In this document: piece by piece, positions 1-5,228 of the stretch
How the letters are laid out: the number at the start of each line of letters is the position of its first letter
Position numbering within the stretch: position 1 is the first letter of the stretch
Assembly (NCBI GenBank): GCA_964449175.1
Contig: CAYUYH010000172.1
Span: 1-5,890 of the forward strand
From: CAYUYH01 sp964449175
GTDB lineage: Bacteria > Planctomycetota > Phycisphaerae > SM23-33
DNA length: 5,890 bases
Direction of reading: 5' to 3'
Position numbers and translations under genes: made by a program
Notes under the pieces: generated by a model
Told to the model about the DNA's origin: nothing
Database searches by the model: none
What the model saw: the letters and a program-made list of their open reading frames with translations, nothing else

Positions 1-1
1 C

Positions 2-1225
2 CGCGACGGACACGAGGACACAAAGGCACTCGAGCGGGCCACGCAAGCCCTCCGCGGCGTGCCGGCGCCCCCGGGGCCTCCGGCGGAAGTCCTGGCGACG
101 CTTAACGGCCTCGACGGCCAGGTTGCCCCGGGCGGCCAGGCGGCGCCGATCAAGATCAAGACAAGGAGATTCCCCATGAAACGGGTTATGAGCATAGCCG
201 CGGCAGTGGTGCTGTTTGTCGGCCTGACTGTTGCGGCGTACTTCGCATTCGAGGGCGGCGCCACGGTCGCCTTCGCGGAAGTGCGGCGGCAGATCGAGCA
301 GGCCCAGACGATGTCGGTGCACATCAGCATGGAAATTGTGGCGGAATTGGCGCCCGGCGCGCCTACCCACATGGAAATGGACCTCTACTACAAGGATCCC
401 GGCCGGCTGCGCGAGGAGATGACCATCCCGGGCATGTCGGAGAAGGCTGTCGTCACGATCGACTTCAAGACCGGCCAGATACTCTCGCTGATCCCCTCCG
501 AGAAGCAGGCTGTGAAGGTTAACATCGGGCAGCTTCCCCAGGCCCTCCAGGAGCAGAACAAGGACTTCGTCGCTGAGATGAGGAAGATGGTGCAGGGCGA
601 CGCCGAAGAGCTGGGCACGAAGACCATCGACGGCCGGGAGGTCAAGGGCTTCCACGTGACGGCGAATCAGCAGGTCATGGACATCTGGGTAGACGCCAAG
701 ACGGGTACGCCGGTGACCATGGACATGGAGATGATGGGCTTCGGCAAGATGACCATGAGCGACTTTGCGATAGGCATGCCGCTGGACGAGTCCCTGTTCA
801 GCATGGAAGTCCCCGAGGGCTACAAGCTCATGAACATCGATATGCCCATGGGCGATCTGAGCGAGGACGACCTGGTCGCGGGCCTGCGCCAGATGGCGGA
901 GTGGAACGGCGGTGTCTTCCCCGAGGCGCTGACGCCCACGCCTGAGCTCATGAAGAGGATGCAGGTACAGAAGGAGGAGTTTGAAGGTCTGTCGGACCAG
1001 GAAGCCGCCCAAAAGGTCATGAAGAAGATGGTCATGCCGATGGTCCGAATGAGCCAGTTCGCACACCTGGTCAAGGACCTCCAGTACAGCGGCGCGGGCG
1101 TGGCCGTGGGCGATGCAGAGAAGATCATCTGCCGCTACAAGCTCACCGAGAACGTCAAGTCGGCTGGGCAGGGCCCGTATCGGGTCATGTACGGCGACTT
1201 CAGGATCGTCGACGCAGCCGAGTAA
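2..1225 (+). CDS. Membrane-anchored LolA-like protein, Met-rich (5' partial)
   Basis: The frame is open from the left window edge to TAA at 1223-1225 (407 residues visible), so the true start probably lies upstream. Residues 1-58 are hydrophilic; the segment ALERATQALRGVPAPPGPP resembles the short cytoplasmic leader of planctomycete proteins of this type (recalled, not searched). Met59 (ATG at 176) begins a basic-then-hydrophobic stretch, about residues 60-83, that would be one membrane span. It leads into TVAFAEV and a soluble extracytoplasmic part with a beta-rich LolA-like pattern, about 95-290. A C-terminal segment follows with WNGGVFPEALTP and, near the end, PYRVMYGDFRIVD. LolA-like folds bind lipids or lipoproteins, but the function of this planctomycete group is not established. 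From Met59 onward 31 of 349 residues are Met. Alternative starts are GTG at 59 and ATG at 176; the latter has a perfect ribosome site. The gene converges on the YHS gene. Confidence 0.72.
   Translation, partial: RDGHEDTKALERATQALRGVPAPPGPPAEVLATLNGLDGQVAPGGQAAPIKIKTRRFPMKRVMSIAAAVVLFVGLTVAAYFAFEGGATVAFAEVRRQIEQAQTMSVHISMEIVAELAPGAPTHMEMDLYYKDPGRLREEMTIPGMSEKAVVTIDFKTGQILSLIPSEKQAVKVNIGQLPQALQEQNKDFVAEMRKMVQGDAEELGTKTIDGREVKGFHVTANQQVMDIWVDAKTGTPVTMDMEMMGFGKMTMSDFAIGMPLDESLFSMEVPEGYKLMNIDMPMGDLSEDDLVAGLRQMAEWNGGVFPEALTPTPELMKRMQVQKEEFEGLSDQEAAQKVMKKMVMPMVRMSQFAHLVKDLQYSGAGVAVGDAEKIICRYKLTENVKSAGQGPYRVMYGDFRIVDAAE
163..168 (+). promoter_or_regulatory. AAGGAG ribosome binding site for an internal/alternative start at 176
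   Basis: AAGGAG lies exactly 7 nt before ATG 176-178, in frame with the longer open frame. Two other genes in this window (starts at 2010 and 4802) use the same AAGGAG-N7-ATG arrangement. Either the gene truly starts at 176 with a normal signal-anchor, or a second, leaderless form is made from within a longer gene. The protein-like reading of the upstream codons argues for the longer form. Confidence 0.5.
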
Positions 1226-1270
1226 CATGCCAGGCCTGCGGACGCAACTGGAATAGACAAGCATGTCTTG

Positions 1271-1298
1271 GCGCGGCGGGGCTCTTGCCCCGCCGCGC
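1271..1298. terminator. Perfect 12-bp GC hairpin between convergent genes
   Basis: GCGCGGCGGGGC and its exact reverse complement are separated by the 4-nt loop TCTT. It sits 45 nt after the stop of the LolA-like gene, where a terminator is expected. On the + strand it is followed only by GTTTG, so a classic U-tract is nearly absent; it may act with Rho, as an RNA-stabilising 3' hairpin, or in both directions. Confidence 0.55.
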
Positions 1299-1324
1299 GT
1301 TTGCGCGCCAACCAACATGCAGCC

Positions 1325-1350
1325 GGCGGCGGGGCAGGAGCCCGGCCGCC
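1325..1350. other. Second hairpin in the convergent intergenic region
   Basis: The arms GGCGGCGGGGC and GCCCGGCCGCC pair at 10 of 11 positions (one G-G mismatch) around the loop AGGA. There is no T-tract on either side. It is probably part of the same transcript-end structure as its two neighbours. Confidence 0.35.
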
Positions 1351-1370
1351 CAGTGCGCGGATCGCAAAGA

Positions 1371-1421
1371 ACACGCGAAACACCGAGGGCGGGCCAAACG
1401 GCTCGCCCTCGTGCTTCGTGT
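1371..1421. terminator. Long bulged hairpin downstream of the YHS gene
   Basis: The core is a 12-bp stem with one G-T pair (1384-1395 with 1400-1411) around the loop AAAC. Outside the core, ACACG..GAA.CAC at 1371-1383 pairs with GTG.TTCGTGT at 1411-1421 if small bulges are allowed. Relative to the - strand YHS gene, which ends at 1471, it lies about 50 nt past the stop, so it is the likely 3' end structure of that transcript. No strong T-tract is visible. Confidence 0.45.
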
Positions 1422-1470
1422 CCGCTGCGCCCTCCATTGGCGGGTTATTTCAGCTTCCGTGCAACTATGG

Positions 1471-2010
1471 CTACTTCTGTAAGGCCGCCTGGAGCTTGGC
1501 GTCTTTCTCGGCGTCGGAGAGCTTGTCCCAAGCGACGGGACAGCCGGCGCAGCAGAAGCCGACCTTCTGCCCCTTGTACTCGCGTATGAGCGAGTCGGGC
1601 ACCTTGGCCGGGTCGATCTTGTTGCCCATGATCGGGCAGACGGCGTTTACCACGCCCGCCGGCGGCGGGATCAGGGCCTTGCGGGCCGCGGTCACCAGGG
1701 CCTTGGCCTCGCCCAGTGCGGCGACGGCGGCGTCCTTGTCGCCGGCCTGGACGGCCTGGTGAGCGGCGTCGATGGCCTTCAGCGCCTCAGCCAGCTTGGC
1801 CGCGCCGGCGGCGCAGTTTCGGCAGGTCGTGCCGGCCTTGGCGGCACACATCGGACACAACGGGCCCGTGCCGGCGGCACATCTTGCGCAGAGTGCAGCG
1901 CCTTCAGCCGGAGCTGTGGTGGCGTATGTGGCGGCAAAACCGACACCGACCACGATGCCGGCCAGAATCAATCCGACGGCTAGTAGGTGAACAGGCGTCC
2001 TATGCCTCAT
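1471..2010 (-). CDS. Secreted Cys-rich protein with three CxxC repeats and a C-terminal YHS/TRASH-type metal-binding domain
   Basis: 179 residues. Residues 1-30 form a signal peptide or signal anchor: a short basic start, then a hydrophobic core at 9-27. Residues 41-73 are three tandem 11-residue units, each starting CxxCAA (C41/C44, C52/C55, C63/C66), which suggests metal or cluster binding. Residues about 67-113 are Ala-rich and helical. The C-terminus has CPIMGNKID (C125) and GFCCAGCPVAWDKL (C153, C154, C157), the layout of small YHS/TRASH-type domains that bind heavy metals. The start is clear: AAAGGAG at 2018-2024 with 7-nt spacing to ATG at 2008-2010. The gene is monocistronic and converges on the LolA-like gene. 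The metal is unknown; copper handling or metal sensing in the periplasm is an inference. Confidence 0.85.
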   Translation of the reverse strand: MRHRTPVHLLAVGLILAGIVVGVGFAATYATTAPAEGAALCARCAAGTGPLCPMCAAKAGTTCRNCAAGAAKLAEALKAIDAAHQAVQAGDKDAAVAALGEAKALVTAARKALIPPPAGVVNAVCPIMGNKIDPAKVPDSLIREYKGQKVGFCCAGCPVAWDKLSDAEKDAKLQAALQK

Positions 2011-2019
2011 GGCATGGCT

Positions 2020-2029
2020 CCTTTAAAGG
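2020..2029. other. Perfect 10-bp palindrome overlapping the YHS ribosome site
   Basis: CCTTTAAAGG overlaps the AAAGGAG ribosome binding site. It could be an operator or an RNA structure that masks the ribosome site, but a 10-bp palindrome can also arise by chance. It is recorded because it sits exactly on the translation signal. Confidence 0.25.
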
Positions 2030-2055
2030 TTCGCGCCCTTTGTCTGGGCTATTGA

Positions 2056-2061
2056 ATTGTA
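2056..2061 (-). promoter_or_regulatory. Candidate -10 box for the YHS gene
   Basis: On the - strand TACAAT (5 of 6 matches to TATAAT) lies 45 nt before the YHS start codon. That would give a 5' leader of roughly 35-40 nt. No convincing -35 hexamer is found at 16-18 nt upstream, so a housekeeping promoter is only tentative. Confidence 0.35.
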
Positions 2062-2090
2062 GGCACGCTCCCGGCCGAACGGGGCAATCG

Positions 2091-2125
2091 CTGATTGCGG
2101 ATTTCGAATTGCGAATTGCGGATTG
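2091..2125 (+). repeat. Heptamer tandem repeat, CGRATTG family, 5 units
   Basis: Five consecutive 7-bp units in strict phase: CTGATTG, CGGATTT, CGAATTG, CGAATTG, CGGATTG. It lies upstream of the YHS gene promoter and downstream of trxB, outside any gene. The 7-bp period rules out a coding explanation. Its word set differs from the longer heptamer array 80 bp away. Confidence 0.75.
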
Positions 2126-2158
2126 AGAGCCAGGGACTGAATCCTGCGTAGCCGCTCC

Positions 2159-2186
2159 GTCGCCGCAGCTATGGGGCGTCGGCGAC
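2159..2186. other. Inverted repeat, 7-bp arms
   Basis: GTCGCCG (2159-2165) and CGGCGAC (2180-2186) are exact reverse complements with a 14-nt loop. It lies between the two heptamer arrays in the 311-bp gap between the YHS gene and trxB. It could be a transcript-end hairpin for trxB read-through; no T-tract. Confidence 0.25.
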
Positions 2187-2203
2187 TTGGCGAAGTGGGA
2201 AGA

Positions 2204-2308
2204 GACTGGGGACTAGGGACCAGGCATTAGGCAACAGGCATTGGTGAGTAGGCACTCGGGCCTGGGCATTGAGCATCCAGCATTTGACATTCGGCATTGG
2301 GCATTCGC
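2204..2308 (+). repeat. Degenerate heptamer tandem array, 15 units
   Basis: The segment divides without remainder into fifteen 7-bp units, for example GACTAGG, GACCAGG, CATTAGG, CAACAGG, GAGTAGG, CATTTGA, CATTCGG, CATTGGG. Ten units end in GG and seven begin CATT. GAC-type words come first and CATT-type words last. No indel breaks the phase over 105 bp although the units have diverged. It lies just beyond the 3' end of trxB. A matching array in opposite orientation is at 5009-5092. It resembles in form the short tandemly repeated repetitive (STRR) heptamers of cyanobacteria, without implying common origin. Confidence 0.88.
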
Positions 2309-2319
2309 CGCAGGCGGCG
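2306..2319 (-). terminator. Small hairpin immediately after the trxB stop
   Basis: CGCCGC and GCGGCG are separated by 2 nt, which gives an effective 5-bp stem with a 4-nt loop. It lies 3 nt past the trxB stop codon. There is no T-tract on the - strand side, so it is at best a weak transcript-end or RNA-protecting structure. Confidence 0.25.
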
Positions 2320-2321
2320 TT

Positions 2322-3332
2322 CTACCATCCGCCGCCGGCGGCGCCTTCGGCGACCGGCTTGGCCCACGAGGCCGGGTCGCGGAAGTAGTGCTTCAGCATC
2401 ATTGCCGCCAGCACGCCGTCGGCGCACGCGGTGACCAATTGCATGGCCGCCCGCTGGCGGCAGTCACCGGCGACGAACACTCCGGGCATGGAAGTCCGCA
2501 GCGTCGTCGGGTCGCAGGCGACGTAGCCGGCGTCGTTCATCTCGACGGCCCCGGCCAGCCAGCCGGTGTTGGGCGCCATCCCGACGAACATGAACACGCC
2601 GTCCACCTTCAGCTCCTCGATCACGTCCGTCTCGACGTTGCGGATCTTGACGTTGTCGATCTCGGTCCCGTCGGCGTTGGGGACGATTTCCTCCAGCACG
2701 TACGGCAGCTTGATGTCGATGTCCTTTTCCTTGGCCGTGGCGTACAGCTCTTCCACGAGCACCTGCTGCGCGCGGAACTCTTTTCGGCGGTGGATCATCG
2801 TGGTCCTGCGGACGAATCGCTTGGCCAGGTATATCGTGTCCTCGACGGCGGTGTTGCCGCCGCCGACGGCGAGGATGTGCTTGTCGCGGTAGAACGCCCC
2901 GTCGCAGGTGGCGCAGTAGCTGACGCGCGTGGCCCGGCGCATCTCGTCCTCGCCGGGCACGCCGAGCTGGCGGTAGTCGCTGCCGGGGGCGAGGATGACC
3001 GCGCGGGCGAGATAGGTCTTCTCGCCGTCGTTGACGCCCAGCTCCACGGTCCCATCCTGGCGGTGGGCGAGGGCGTCGACGGCCTGGTTGACGGCGATCT
3101 CGGCGCCGAACGCCTCGGCCTGTTCGCGCATCGTCCGCACGAGGTCGGGCCCGGTGACGGTCCTGTAGCCGGGGTAGTTCTCGATCCGCTCGGTGAGCAT
3201 GATCTGCCCGCCGGGCAGGCCATTCTTCTCCAGTATCACGGTCCGGTAGCGGTCTCGCGCGGCGTACAGCGCGGCCGCAAGCGCCGCCGGCCCGCCGCCG
3301 ACGATTGCCACGTCCAATACGTCTTCGCTCAT
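2322..3332 (-). CDS. trxB: Thioredoxin-disulfide reductase
   Basis: 336 residues, the normal length for bacterial low-molecular-weight thioredoxin reductase. This cytoplasmic flavoenzyme passes electrons from NADPH through FAD to its active-site disulfide and on to thioredoxin. Visible motifs in order: FAD-binding GGGPA (12-16), PGGQ (40-43), the redox-active CATC (140-143) in SYCATCDGAFYRDK, NADPH-binding GGGNTAVE (157-164), HRR (181-183) for the NADPH 2'-phosphate, and the FAD-site VFVAGDCR near 286-292. All key residues are present, so it should be active. The start is chosen at the second of two adjacent ATGs (3330-3332) because GAGG at 3340-3343 is then 7 nt away; the first ATG (3333-3335) would leave only 4 nt. 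It follows the lipoprotein gene by a gap of about 36 nt and is probably co-transcribed. No thioredoxin gene is present in the window. Confidence 0.95.
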   Translation of the reverse strand: MSEDVLDVAIVGGGPAALAAALYAARDRYRTVILEKNGLPGGQIMLTERIENYPGYRTVTGPDLVRTMREQAEAFGAEIAVNQAVDALAHRQDGTVELGVNDGEKTYLARAVILAPGSDYRQLGVPGEDEMRRATRVSYCATCDGAFYRDKHILAVGGGNTAVEDTIYLAKRFVRRTTMIHRRKEFRAQQVLVEELYATAKEKDIDIKLPYVLEEIVPNADGTEIDNVKIRNVETDVIEELKVDGVFMFVGMAPNTGWLAGAVEMNDAGYVACDPTTLRTSMPGVFVAGDCRQRAAMQLVTACADGVLAAMMLKHYFRDPASWAKPVAEGAAGGGW

Positions 3333-3353
3333 CATCTCACCTCGATTGGCTCC

Positions 3354-3365
3354 CCGCCGCGGCGG
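3354..3365. other. 12-bp perfect palindrome in the lipoprotein-trxB gap
   Basis: CCGCCGCGGCGG is self-complementary and occupies a third of the short gap between the lipoprotein stop (3369) and the trxB ribosome site. It could form a short intercistronic hairpin that tunes trxB expression or separates transcript ends. It lacks a T-tract, so full termination is unlikely. Confidence 0.3.
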
Positions 3366-3368
3366 CGC

Positions 3369-4802
3369 CTAGTCCGCGTCGATCTGGTTGAGCATCTCCC
3401 TGGCCGGGGGGAAACGCTCCAGCACCTCCTGCCGCGTGGAGCGTTCCATGACGGTGTGTCCGGGACTGTCCTTTCGCAGCAGTCGGCCGGCTTGGTCGAA
3501 CAGCAGCAGATCCTCCTCGGCGTCCTCCGCCGCTCGCGTCGTGGCGCGGAAGCCGCGAACCTCCCGGCCGCCGAACTCCACTTCCTCGGGGCCGACGACC
3601 GTGAACGTGCTGACGTCCAACTCGCTGCCGTAGCCGGCGTACGCGGCGAAGCCATAGGACCGGGGCTTGGCCAGGTCCATCAGTCGCGGGAGCATCATGC
3701 TCATCGCCACCGGGAGGTAGCTCGGGGCCACCGACTCGTCCAGGACCTTCTGATGTGTATCAGTGGTCCTCTCGCGGGCGCCGAGTTGTCCTGGCATGGC
3801 GAATTGCAGCTTGTTGCCGTCCTTGGTCATGCTCAGGGCGCTGCTGCCGGCCCCGCCGGCGCCGATAGCCCACGTGCAGCTCTCCATCACGCGGTCGGCC
3901 GAGGCAAGCATGACCACGGCGACCTGCCGGGACGGCTCCCCGGCCACGTGCAGCAGCGACCAGGCCTTGACCTCCACGCCGTCTCGCCCGTAGACCTTGG
4001 TGGCGCGCTCGCGGACGACCATGAAGCCGATCTCGTTGTGCAACTGCGTGACCAGGAACCACGTGTCCCGCGGCTCGACGACGGCCGCGAGCTTCTCAGC
4101 GGTGATCGATGCCAGCAGCTCACCCCCGGCGGCGAGGTTGGCCTGGCGCTGCTTGAGCAGCTTCTCGGTGTCCAGCAGCTCCAGGCTGCCCAGCACCGCC
4201 TCGTGCACTGCCAGCAGCTCTTCGCGGTCGGCGGCCGGGCCGAAAATGTGCAGCAGGAACAGCTCCCCGGGCGCGGTCAGGACGTATACGTACCGCTGCC
4301 AGAACTGCCCCCTCTCGATGGTCTGGACCACTCGCAGGTCGATGGCCTTCCGTCCGCCGGCAGTGATGACCCGACTGGACTGGACCACGAACTCGTCCTT
4401 CTTGTCCATGTCCTCGGCCATCTGCTTGGCCCGATCTTCGAGTTGACCCTCCGTCACGTCGGTCGACTGTCGCAGGGCGATCAACCGCCATTCAATTGCC
4501 CCGGTGGTCCTGTCGCGGGCGGACCAGACGACTGACCGCGAGGCCGCACGCTGCTGGACGCGACTTGCGCGGGCCGGGGGACGGATGGAGTAGCCTTCCG
4601 CGAGGTTGAAGTATCGCTCGGCGAGTTCGACGGCTGGGGCGGTCGCCGGGTTGGCCGACAGCTCGGGCGACGGCTGGGTCGCAGGCTCGGGCGTCGGCTC
4701 GGCCATCGGCTGGCTCTCCGGCTCAGCGGGCCGGGCGGCTGGCGCGCAGCTCGTGCCCTCTGCGACAATCGTCAACGCCAGAAACGCGATCAATATGCGC
4801 AT
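3369..4802 (-). CDS. Predicted lipoprotein of unknown function, upstream of trxB
   Basis: 477 residues from ATG 4800-4802; not recognised as a named family. Residues 1-18 form a short signal peptide ending before C19 in AEGTSCAPAA. The lipobox is weak (G-T-S before the Cys), so a plain secreted protein is also possible. Residues about 20-60 are a Pro/Glu/Ala/Thr linker, usual for surface lipoproteins. A first domain, about 65-215 (FNLAEGYSIRPPA to VHEAVLGSLELLD), has a pattern reminiscent of PsbP/DcrB-like folds. A second beta-rich part begins near DTWFLVTQLHNEIGF and ends with a helical tail, REMLNQIDAD. The only cysteines are C19 and one in MESCTW, so it is not an obvious dithiol partner of TrxB. 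AAGGAG at 4810-4815 with 7-nt spacing fixes the start, and TATAAT lies upstream. It is first in a likely two-gene unit with trxB. Confidence 0.82.
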   Translation of the reverse strand: MRILIAFLALTIVAEGTSCAPAARPAEPESQPMAEPTPEPATQPSPELSANPATAPAVELAERYFNLAEGYSIRPPARASRVQQRAASRSVVWSARDRTTGAIEWRLIALRQSTDVTEGQLEDRAKQMAEDMDKKDEFVVQSSRVITAGGRKAIDLRVVQTIERGQFWQRYVYVLTAPGELFLLHIFGPAADREELLAVHEAVLGSLELLDTEKLLKQRQANLAAGGELLASITAEKLAAVVEPRDTWFLVTQLHNEIGFMVVRERATKVYGRDGVEVKAWSLLHVAGEPSRQVAVVMLASADRVMESCTWAIGAGGAGSSALSMTKDGNKLQFAMPGQLGARERTTDTHQKVLDESVAPSYLPVAMSMMLPRLMDLAKPRSYGFAAYAGYGSELDVSTFTVVGPEEVEFGGREVRGFRATTRAAEDAEEDLLLFDQAGRLLRKDSPGHTVMERSTRQEVLERFPPAREMLNQIDAD

Positions 4803-4809
4803 GGCAAGG

Positions 4810-4815
4810 CTCCTT
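4810..4815 (-). promoter_or_regulatory. Ribosome binding site that decides the lipoprotein start
   Basis: AAGGAG on the - strand lies 7 nt before ATG 4800-4802, which is followed directly by a signal peptide. This favours the start at 4802 over the in-frame ATG at 4829, which has no such site and lies inside the promoter -10 box. Confidence 0.8.
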
Positions 4816-4827
4816 CCAGTCGGGCGC

Positions 4828-4833
4828 ATTATA
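4828..4833 (-). promoter_or_regulatory. Consensus -10 box (TATAAT) for lipoprotein-trxB
   Basis: A perfect TATAAT on the - strand lies 25 nt before the lipoprotein start codon, in otherwise very GC-rich DNA. Transcription would start near 4820 and leave a leader of about 20 nt. No clear -35 hexamer is seen 16-18 nt upstream, so an activator or a non-standard sigma factor may help. It probably drives trxB as well. Confidence 0.6.
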
Positions 4834-4925
4834 GGCCGCGCGCCCGCGGAAGGCGAGCGGGGCGATCAAGACCGGAGGACAGGAATACCGGGCTGCCGCG
4901 ACGCGAGGAGGGGCGGCGCAGGCTG

Positions 4926-4989
4926 GTCAATCAGCCAAACCGTCAACCGGCTAACTCGTTGACTCGTCGACTGGTTGACTCGTCACAGC
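4926..4989 (+). repeat. Octamer tandem repeat, about 8 units
   Basis: This divides into strict 8-bp units: GTCAATCA, GCCAAACC, GTCAACCG, GCTAACTC, GTTGACTC, GTCGACTG, GTTGACTC, and a degenerate GTCACAGC. The consensus is roughly GTYRACTC, and GTTGACTC occurs twice. It lies about 90 bp upstream of the lipoprotein promoter and 19 bp from the next heptamer array, outside any gene. The different unit length from its neighbour argues that the two arrays arose separately. Confidence 0.75.
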
Positions 4990-5008
4990 GAGAGGCGCGA
5001 GCTGTAGG

Positions 5009-5092
5009 CCTCGGGCGCAATGCGGAATGATCAATGTCAAATGCCTAATGCCTGACGCCTGGTCCCTGGTCCCTGGTCCCTGTCTCTTGGTC
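5009..5092 (-). repeat. Degenerate heptamer tandem array, 12 units, inverted copy
   Basis: Read on the - strand, twelve 7-bp units run in unbroken phase: GACCAAG, AGACAGG, GACCAGG three times, CGTCAGG, CATTAGG, CATTTGA, CATTGAT, CATTCCG, CATTGCG, CCCGAGG. GACCAGG, CATTAGG and CATTTGA recur exactly in the array at 2204-2308. The order is also the same (GAC-type words, then CATT-type words), but the orientation is opposite. It lies between the lipoprotein promoter and the CBS gene. Confidence 0.88.
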
Positions 5093-5098
5093 TGGCGT

Positions 5099-5129
5099 TC
5101 CCCGGCCTTGCGGAATCGGCCTCCGGGGA
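5099..5129. other. Inverted repeat, 7-bp arms
   Basis: TCCCCGG (5099-5105) and CCGGGGA (5123-5129) are exact reverse complements around a 17-nt loop that can pair weakly further. It abuts the heptamer array and precedes the CBS gene by about 110 bp. Role unknown. Confidence 0.25.
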
Positions 5130-5153
5130 GGGCTGGGCTTAGTTAAGTCCCCG

Positions 5154-5185
5154 CTCAGAATGCCGATATGACTCTCAGAACGCCG
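5154..5185 (+). promoter_or_regulatory. Paired 12-bp direct repeats upstream of the CBS gene
   Basis: CTCAGAATGCCG (5154-5165) and CTCAGAACGCCG (5174-5185) differ at one base and start 20 bp apart, close to two helical turns. They end 55 nt before the TTG start. Such same-face spacing is typical of operator half-sites for a regulator bound as a dimer or in tandem, but nothing identifies the protein. No clear promoter hexamers were found nearby. Confidence 0.35.
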
Positions 5186-5228
5186 GGGCGGGGCCTGTTT
5201 CCGGCGAAGATAGGCGTGTGTCTTGCGA

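Noticed and set aside
1268..1762. A 164-codon + strand frame across the convergent gap
   Set aside because: It crosses three hairpins and then reads antisense through the YHS gene. It has no ribosome site and no domain.
2091..2308. CRISPR array
   Set aside because: The repeats are 7-bp contiguous units with no spacers, and no cas gene is present.
2011..2321. Riboswitch, tRNA or small RNA gene in the larger gaps
   Set aside because: No tRNA-like cloverleaf or known riboswitch core was recognised by eye here or at 4803-5240. Only the listed repeats, hairpins and promoter boxes are supported.
2241..4535. A 764-codon open frame on the + strand
   Set aside because: It lies antisense to trxB and the lipoprotein, begins inside the heptamer array, and gives a low-complexity Gly/Val/His/Asp-rich product with no motif. 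Such frames are common opposite GC-rich genes.
4926..5092. Insertion sequence or transposon ends
   Set aside because: No transposase, no target-site duplication, and the inverted similarity is between short-period arrays rather than defined terminal repeats.
5143..5170. Promoter for the CBS gene (TTAAGT and GATATG, 16-nt spacing)
   Set aside because: Both hexamers match the consensus poorly, so the call would be no better than chance.
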